Positions 7,990-12,281 of a stretch of DNA of 12,281 nt are shown in pieces. The notes under the pieces are model-generated. The model saw nothing but the letters and a program-made list of their open reading frames with translations, made no database searches and was not told the origin of the DNA. A program made the position numbers and the translations under genes. Position 1 is the first letter of the stretch; every line of letters begins with the position of its first letter. Origin of the DNA: an uncultured Clostridia bacterium (lineage in GTDB: Bacteria > Bacillota > Clostridia > Lachnospirales > Lachnospiraceae); assembly GCA_947304065.1 (NCBI GenBank), contig CAMZAI010000072.1, forward strand, positions 1 to 12,281. The letters are read 5' to 3'.

Positions 7990-8080
7990 TGTAAATCCTC
8001 CCTGTTATTAAAAATATTTTTTTATATCTCACGGAAAACGTCTCCTCGGATCGTCCCCCGGGAAATACCTGGTTGCGGGC
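7990..8080 (-). promoter_or_regulatory. 91-base gap before the binding-protein gene; possible weak internal promoter
   Basis: This gap is the longest break between the transport genes. It contains an AT-rich block with a perfect 12-base palindrome AAAAATATTTTT (8010-8021) and a TATAAA (8026-8021) that could be a -10 element, but no recognisable -35 lies 16-18 bases upstream. A short GC-rich stem, CGGGC/GCCCG (8076-8080 with 8087-8091), overlaps the permease B stop codon and has no T-run after it. Either could adjust binding-protein expression. The evidence is weak. Confidence 0.2.
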
Positions 8081-9097
8081 TTATTCGCCCGTGATTCCGG
8101 AACGCTCGATTCCCTGCATGAACTGCCTCTGGGCAAATGCAAAGAACAGAAGTACCGGTGCGCTGATGATGGCGGCACCCGCCATAACAACAGCATCGTT
8201 AAGAGTATCTTCGCCTTCCTCAAGACCGAGCTGGCGGAGCATCTCCTGCTGCTGGTCGGGAAGCGCGTTTGCCGCCTCAACGATCAGTCTGATCCTGGGC
8301 GGAAGGAACTGCTTGGCCGGGCTCGTGATGTAGATGCCGGGCTCGTAGGAATCGTTCCAGTGCCATACTACCGCGAGAACGAGCGCTACAACGATGGTCG
8401 CGCGCGCCAGCGGGAATACGATCTTCCAGTAGGTCCTGAAGAATCCGCAGCCGTCGATCCTCGCCGCCTCCTCAAGGCTCCTCGGCACCGTAAGGAAGAA
8501 CTGTCTGAACAGGAACACATACAGCGCTCCGCGCAGGCCGAAGCCGAAGAACGCGGGAACAGTGAGCGGAAGGTAGGTGTTGAGCCATCCGAAACGCGAA
8601 TAGGTCAGGTACGACGGGATGATCAGCGTCTGTGTGGGTACGATGAACGCCAGGATGACGAACATGAACAGAAGCTTTTTCCCGGGGAAGTTATATCTCG
8701 CGAAACCGTAGCCTATGAAGGAGCACGAAAAAACATGTCCGATACAGGCGACCACGGTAACGAGCACCGAGTTCTTTGCGAAAACCTTTCCCTTCATCAG
8801 ATCGAGCGCGAGCGCGTAGTTCTCGAACTTGAGCTCCGTCGGGAGCCATGCTACGGACGAACTGATCAGATCCGAGTTTGTCATGAGCGACTTAACGATC
8901 ATGTAAAGGAACGGATACAGGAAAACGAACGCCAGACCGCAGACCAGCAGATACATTACGATCCGCAGCAGAAGCTTTTTAATTCCGGTTTCGGTCAGGT
9001 ATCTTCTCGCGAAGAGCCGCATGCGAAGCTTGAACTTGTTATCAGTAGGTAGTTCTGCGGGCTTTTTCAATTGTAATGACTCTGTGCTTGCGCTCAC
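8081..9097 (-). CDS. Carbohydrate ABC transporter permease B (CUT1, YtcP/UgpE-like)
   Basis: A 338-residue integral membrane permease, one of two forming the pore of a CUT1 sugar importer. A charged cytoplasmic N-terminus of about 40 residues precedes the first membrane helix (IVMYLLVCGLAFVFLYPFLY, residues 46-65). Further helices follow near 108-130, 142-163, 175-198, 233-247 and 302-320. The EAA loop that contacts the ATPase is EEAARIDGCGFFRTYWKI (209-226). The segment between the last two helices (about 252-302) seems longer than usual. The start is GTG at 9097, supported by AGGAGG (9112-9107). The next candidate ATG is about 25 codons in and lacks such a site. The gene begins inside permease A with a 56-base overlap, which suggests translational coupling. 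No ATP-binding subunit is encoded in the window. Confidence 0.94.
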   Translation of the reverse strand: MSASTESLQLKKPAELPTDNKFKLRMRLFARRYLTETGIKKLLLRIVMYLLVCGLAFVFLYPFLYMIVKSLMTNSDLISSSVAWLPTELKFENYALALDLMKGKVFAKNSVLVTVVACIGHVFSCSFIGYGFARYNFPGKKLLFMFVILAFIVPTQTLIIPSYLTYSRFGWLNTYLPLTVPAFFGFGLRGALYVFLFRQFFLTVPRSLEEAARIDGCGFFRTYWKIVFPLARATIVVALVLAVVWHWNDSYEPGIYITSPAKQFLPPRIRLIVEAANALPDQQQEMLRQLGLEEGEDTLNDAVVMAGAAIISAPVLLFFAFAQRQFMQGIERSGITGE

Positions 9098-10013
9098 GCT
9101 TTCTTACCTCCTCAACTTCGCTTGTATGCATGTATTTCTTCATGATGCCGAATATGATCGCTACCAGAAGTCCGATAAAGACGAAGTATATCCAGCCGAG
9201 TGCCGACGCATACGAGAATTCGGCATTCGCAAAACCGTAGGTCTTGATGTACGCGAGCAGCTTGTTATCGATGCTCGTAAAGGAATCGACTATCGTATAA
9301 ACGAGAGTCAGCAGCATCATCGGGGAGATCATCGGGATCGTAACCTTCCAGAAAAGCTCCCACTCTGTAGCTCCGTCGATCCTGGCCGCTTCGTAGAGCG
9401 CGGGTGAAATGCTCTGCAGTCCCGCAAGGAACAGGAGTATCTGTACGCCGCTTCGCCACAGGACCGTAACGAGAGTTCCGAACAGTCCCTGAACGACATC
9501 GACTATCGTCGTTCCGAAATAGCTTAAAACATTGTAGGGGATGATGCGTCCGTCCGCGATGTTTAAGACGGCACGGTCAACGCCCTGGTTTAAGAGCTGT
9601 CTCATGATCTCACCGCTTCCCAACAGGAAAGGAATGAAGAATATCACTCTGAACAGTCCTCTTCCCTTGATCTCCTTGTTCAGCAGGATCGCGATGATCA
9701 GTGAAAGGATGATCGTGAGCGGGAAGGTCGTAAGCGTGTATTTTACGGTGTCGATGAAGGTCGGTACAAAATCGACATCCTCGACAAACGCGCGCTTGTA
9801 CTGGTAAAACGTAATGCCCTTGAGCTTCATGCCGATGATCTCTACGGTCTCGGCAATGCTTATCCTCAAAGAGAAGAATATCGGATAGATGAAAAAGGCA
9901 ATGAGTCCGATAATGAACGGAGTTACGAAAACCAGTCCTTTTAATGCGTTCTTGGCTCTCAAAGAGAGGACGCGCTTTCTCTTTTTTGCAGCAGGTGCGT
10001 TATTTTCAGCCAT
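9042..10013 (-). CDS. Sugar ABC transporter permease A (CUT1, LplB/UgpA-like)
   Basis: A 323-residue membrane permease, partner of permease B. A Lys/Arg-rich cytoplasmic N-terminus precedes the first helix (GLVFVTPFIIGLIAFFIYPI, residues 26-45). Other helices fall near 95-112, 120-135, 168-200, 228-245 and 268-290. The EAA loop is ALYEAARIDGATEWELFWKV (205-224), the coupling site for the ATPase. Its ATG at 10013 overlaps the stop of the preceding DUF5696-like gene by one base (TGATG), with GGAGG (10027-10023) nine bases upstream, so the two are translationally coupled. The C-terminus is a basic tail whose last ~18 codons overlap the start of permease B. The substrate is inferred from the lyase in the same cluster. 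Confidence 0.95.
   Translation of the reverse strand: MAENNAPAAKKRKRVLSLRAKNALKGLVFVTPFIIGLIAFFIYPIFFSLRISIAETVEIIGMKLKGITFYQYKRAFVEDVDFVPTFIDTVKYTLTTFPLTIILSLIIAILLNKEIKGRGLFRVIFFIPFLLGSGEIMRQLLNQGVDRAVLNIADGRIIPYNVLSYFGTTIVDVVQGLFGTLVTVLWRSGVQILLFLAGLQSISPALYEAARIDGATEWELFWKVTIPMISPMMLLTLVYTIVDSFTSIDNKLLAYIKTYGFANAEFSYASALGWIYFVFIGLLVAIIFGIMKKYMHTSEVEEVRKRERKHRVITIEKARRTTY
9107..9112 (-). promoter_or_regulatory. Ribosome binding site deciding the GTG start of permease B
   Basis: AGGAGG on the minus strand, nine bases before GTG 9097-9095. It lies within the coding sequence of permease A, whose codons there read Glu-Glu-Val. This strong site is the main reason to accept a GTG start and a 56-base gene overlap. 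Confidence 0.75.
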
Positions 10014-12280
10014 CAGCGTCCACCTCCGATCACTACATAATCCTTTGCAGGGATCGTGATCCCTTCGAAGGTCTCATCTTTATCCGAATAGTTCAGATAT
10101 ATCGCGGTTCCGTCCTCGTACTCGATCTTTCTCGACTTCTCGCTGAGTACGGTATGCGCGGTCATGCGCTTGCCCGCGAGTGCTCCGAAATTCTCCTTGA
10201 ACTCCCTGTAGGTATCGGTGAGCACGGGCTTCCAGTCGCTCCATGTGGAGGAGAAAAGCGTATCCGCGTCGGTATCGCGCAGTTTCAGCGCCGACTCATA
10301 GGTCAGGTAGAACATCGGCATGGAGCCGAACTCGATCCACTGGAGTTTCTGAGTCTGCAGGTCATACGAGAGATTGCCCGCATTCCCTGAAGAATAAGGG
10401 ATAAGTCCCGAGATGACCATCTGTACGAAAGGTACGGCGTAGTCCGTGATCGCCAGTCCGAAATTCGCATCGCTTATGCCGTAGATATAATCCGCGGATC
10501 CGAACACGTACTGGTTCTGGCCTTTGACGGCGATCGACTTTCCTGCCGCCTCCGTGTCCTTCAGAGTGTTCTTAAGTTCCTCGACCGTCTCGGTCTTGGT
10601 GTAGGGATGCCACTCGTTAAAATCTGGATACGCGAAATATCCGATATCGAAGTAACCGATGCCGAGTCCGGGATAATTGTCATACTTGCCCAGCATCTTT
10701 GTATTTGTATTTCTTATCGCCGCGGGATTTCTGAGGTACCTGAAGGTTCCGTCGAAGTCCTTCAACGCGATCTCCGTATTAAGGCCGTTGTAGGCAACTT
10801 CCTTTTCGCGGTCGAGTCCGTTGGTCTCCGAGGAAGCCGCAACGAGATCGCTCTCGATGAACACCCTTATCCCGGGATTGGCGGCTGCGTATTCGGACAT
10901 ATCCTTCAGACCGGATTTCCCGCCGAGATGCCTGTCGGGTCCCCAGTATTCATACTCGTTGTAATCCTTCTGCCAGCCCGTGAGGATGAGCTCCGTATCG
11001 GTGATGCCCTGCATCTTGAGCGCGTCGAGGATCTCAACCGCCTGGTCGAAGGTCGTCATCGTAACATATTCGTCAAATACGATGCCCTCTTTGGTAGTTC
11101 CCATGAGGAGCTGGAGTGCCAGTGCCGTATTGTCGACTTTATCGGCCTTGTTCAGCTGTCCGGCCGATATTAGGTAGTTCCTGTAAACATCTGCCATTCC
11201 GCTGTAATTGGCCGCTTCTTTGTCGAGGAACGCGTATCTGATGACCTTATCCTCAGGGATGAGCTGCTTATCCACACGCTGTACGATACCGCCGGTGGCC
11301 GTATTGCCGTCGCCGCTCGAAATGCTGTACATGTCAACGTTGTAGACATTGCGCACGTAAACCTCAAAACCGGCTCTGTTCAGATCGAGCACGACTCCCG
11401 AAGGATAAACGCCGATTCCGGTATTTGACTCGCCTTCGGTCGCGTAACCGAATACCGCGCTGTCACCGTTCTTTATTCCGAAAACAGGCAATGCGGCCGT
11501 GTAACGCTCGTAATTGAAGAACAGGTTGTTCAGGCTGACCGCCTTGTTGGAATAGGTGTAGTAGATCGCCATCTTTGCGTTCGCGGAGCGCTCTCCGACG
11601 CGCTCAAAGCTCGTTACGGCGCCGCTTCCGTCGGGATAGAACAGATATCCCTCGTTTTCGGTGCCGCAGGCTCCGAGATACGGGAGCACCGCTATCGTGG
11701 TGACCGCAAATTTGGACTTTTCCTCGATCTTATCGTAGGGAACCCTGACAACCAGTTCGTCCCCTTCGATCGTATACTCGACGGTTATATAGATTCCGGG
11801 GGCCAGGAACCCGTAGGTAACTCTCACGCCGTTCTCTATGTACTCTGAGGTAAGACTGCCGCAGTCCTTGCCGGCCGAAGCCTCCTTAACACCCGAATCT
11901 CTCTTTTTCAGATCGTTGTACTTGATCGTGATCGCGGACTGCATATGCGCTTTCCACTGCTTGTTCGACTTTTTGAGTGTCGGATAGACCTCTTCGTCCA
12001 CGATCGACTTATAGAGCTTTCCGCTCTTTAAGTCCCTTATCTGTATCGCACCCTTGACATCGCTGTAGAGGAGCTCGAGCTGTCCGTTATTTGCGATCGG
12101 TACATATTCTCCGTCGGCCTGCAGGTCGGCGTCGGCCTCGGGTGCCTCATATTCGTTGCTGTATGTTATCGCGTTCTGTCTTGCTTTCTTGATCCTTGAG
12201 GAACCTACCAGAAATAAGACCGCGACTATGATAAAGAAAATGATGGTGCCTAAACGGCTCAAGAGAAAATCCTTGATCAT
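10013..12280 (-). CDS. DUF5696-like membrane-anchored protein with glycoside-hydrolase-like architecture
   Basis: A 755-residue protein of unknown function that I recognise as resembling the DUF5696 family found beside CUT1 permeases in Firmicutes. Residues 9-26 form one N-terminal membrane helix (GTIIFFIIVAVLFLVG). A beta-rich region spans about 60-350. A probable TIM-barrel region covers about 385-660, with the strand-like segments TELILTGWQKDY (429), GIRVFIESDLV (470), LGIGYFDIGYF (539) and PFVQMVISGLIPYS (617). A C-terminal beta domain follows (EYEDGTAIYLNYSD, 720-733). The order resembles clan GH-D/GH31/GH101-type glycosidases, with Asp545 in FDIG as a candidate catalytic residue; this is inference. 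It has only two cysteines (140, 205), which fits an extracytoplasmic location. The ATG at 12280 is one base from the window edge, so its ribosome site and a longer start cannot be excluded. It is coupled to permease A by the TGATG overlap, suggesting a job in glycan capture or trimming before import. Confidence 0.85.
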   Translation of the reverse strand: MIKDFLLSRLGTIIFFIIVAVLFLVGSSRIKKARQNAITYSNEYEAPEADADLQADGEYVPIANNGQLELLYSDVKGAIQIRDLKSGKLYKSIVDEEVYPTLKKSNKQWKAHMQSAITIKYNDLKKRDSGVKEASAGKDCGSLTSEYIENGVRVTYGFLAPGIYITVEYTIEGDELVVRVPYDKIEEKSKFAVTTIAVLPYLGACGTENEGYLFYPDGSGAVTSFERVGERSANAKMAIYYTYSNKAVSLNNLFFNYERYTAALPVFGIKNGDSAVFGYATEGESNTGIGVYPSGVVLDLNRAGFEVYVRNVYNVDMYSISSGDGNTATGGIVQRVDKQLIPEDKVIRYAFLDKEAANYSGMADVYRNYLISAGQLNKADKVDNTALALQLLMGTTKEGIVFDEYVTMTTFDQAVEILDALKMQGITDTELILTGWQKDYNEYEYWGPDRHLGGKSGLKDMSEYAAANPGIRVFIESDLVAASSETNGLDREKEVAYNGLNTEIALKDFDGTFRYLRNPAAIRNTNTKMLGKYDNYPGLGIGYFDIGYFAYPDFNEWHPYTKTETVEELKNTLKDTEAAGKSIAVKGQNQYVFGSADYIYGISDANFGLAITDYAVPFVQMVISGLIPYSSGNAGNLSYDLQTQKLQWIEFGSMPMFYLTYESALKLRDTDADTLFSSTWSDWKPVLTDTYREFKENFGALAGKRMTAHTVLSEKSRKIEYEDGTAIYLNYSDKDETFEGITIPAKDYVVIGGGR

Positions 12281-12281
12281 T

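Noticed and set aside
8360..9052. 230-codon plus-strand open frame rich in Arg/Glu opposite permease B
   Set aside because: The charged composition is the mirror of hydrophobic membrane-helix codons on the other strand. No domain is visible.
1..12281. CRISPR arrays, tRNA or rRNA genes, insertion sequences and attachment sites
   Set aside because: No spaced direct repeats, tRNA-like cloverleaf, ribosomal RNA stretch, transposase or integrase motif was seen. The window is filled by the seven genes described.

Overview
The window suggests a Gram-positive anaerobe of the Clostridia (Lachnospiraceae- or Oscillospiraceae-like). The evidence is a classical lipobox with a Thr/Pro-rich tether on the binding protein, strong AGGAGG-type ribosome binding sites, a CUT1-type sugar importer of the LplB/YtcP kind with no ATPase gene beside it, and an AraC/YesN-type regulator. 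The DNA is moderately GC-rich. The genus cannot be named from the sequence alone.

All seven genes lie on the minus strand, so transcription runs from high to low coordinates. They cover almost the whole window, and no gap exceeds about 110 bases. In transcription order they are: (i) a membrane-anchored, glycoside-hydrolase-like protein of the DUF5696 type (12280-10013); (ii) permease A (10013-9042), overlapping it by one base; (iii) permease B (9097-8081), overlapping permease A by 56 bases and starting at GTG; (iv) a sugar-binding lipoprotein (7989-6289) after a 91-base gap; (v) a rhamnogalacturonan lyase of family PL11 (6182-3753), after a gap holding a perfect 12-bp hairpin; (vi) an AraC-family regulator (3679-2234) with its own possible extended -10 promoter; (vii) a glycoside hydrolase family 2 enzyme (2209 to beyond base 1), cut by the window edge.

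The most economical reading is a pectin (rhamnogalacturonan-I) utilisation locus. The lipoprotein and two permeases would import oligosaccharides using an ATPase encoded elsewhere. The PL11 lyase and the GH2 enzyme both lack signal peptides and are cysteine-rich, so they probably act in the cytoplasm on imported fragments. The AraC protein is the local regulator. The least understood part is the large DUF5696-like protein co-transcribed with the permeases. It carries one membrane anchor, a beta-sandwich-like region, a probable TIM-barrel region and a C-terminal beta domain, which suggests an uncharacterised glycosidase or glycan-handling protein at the cell surface.
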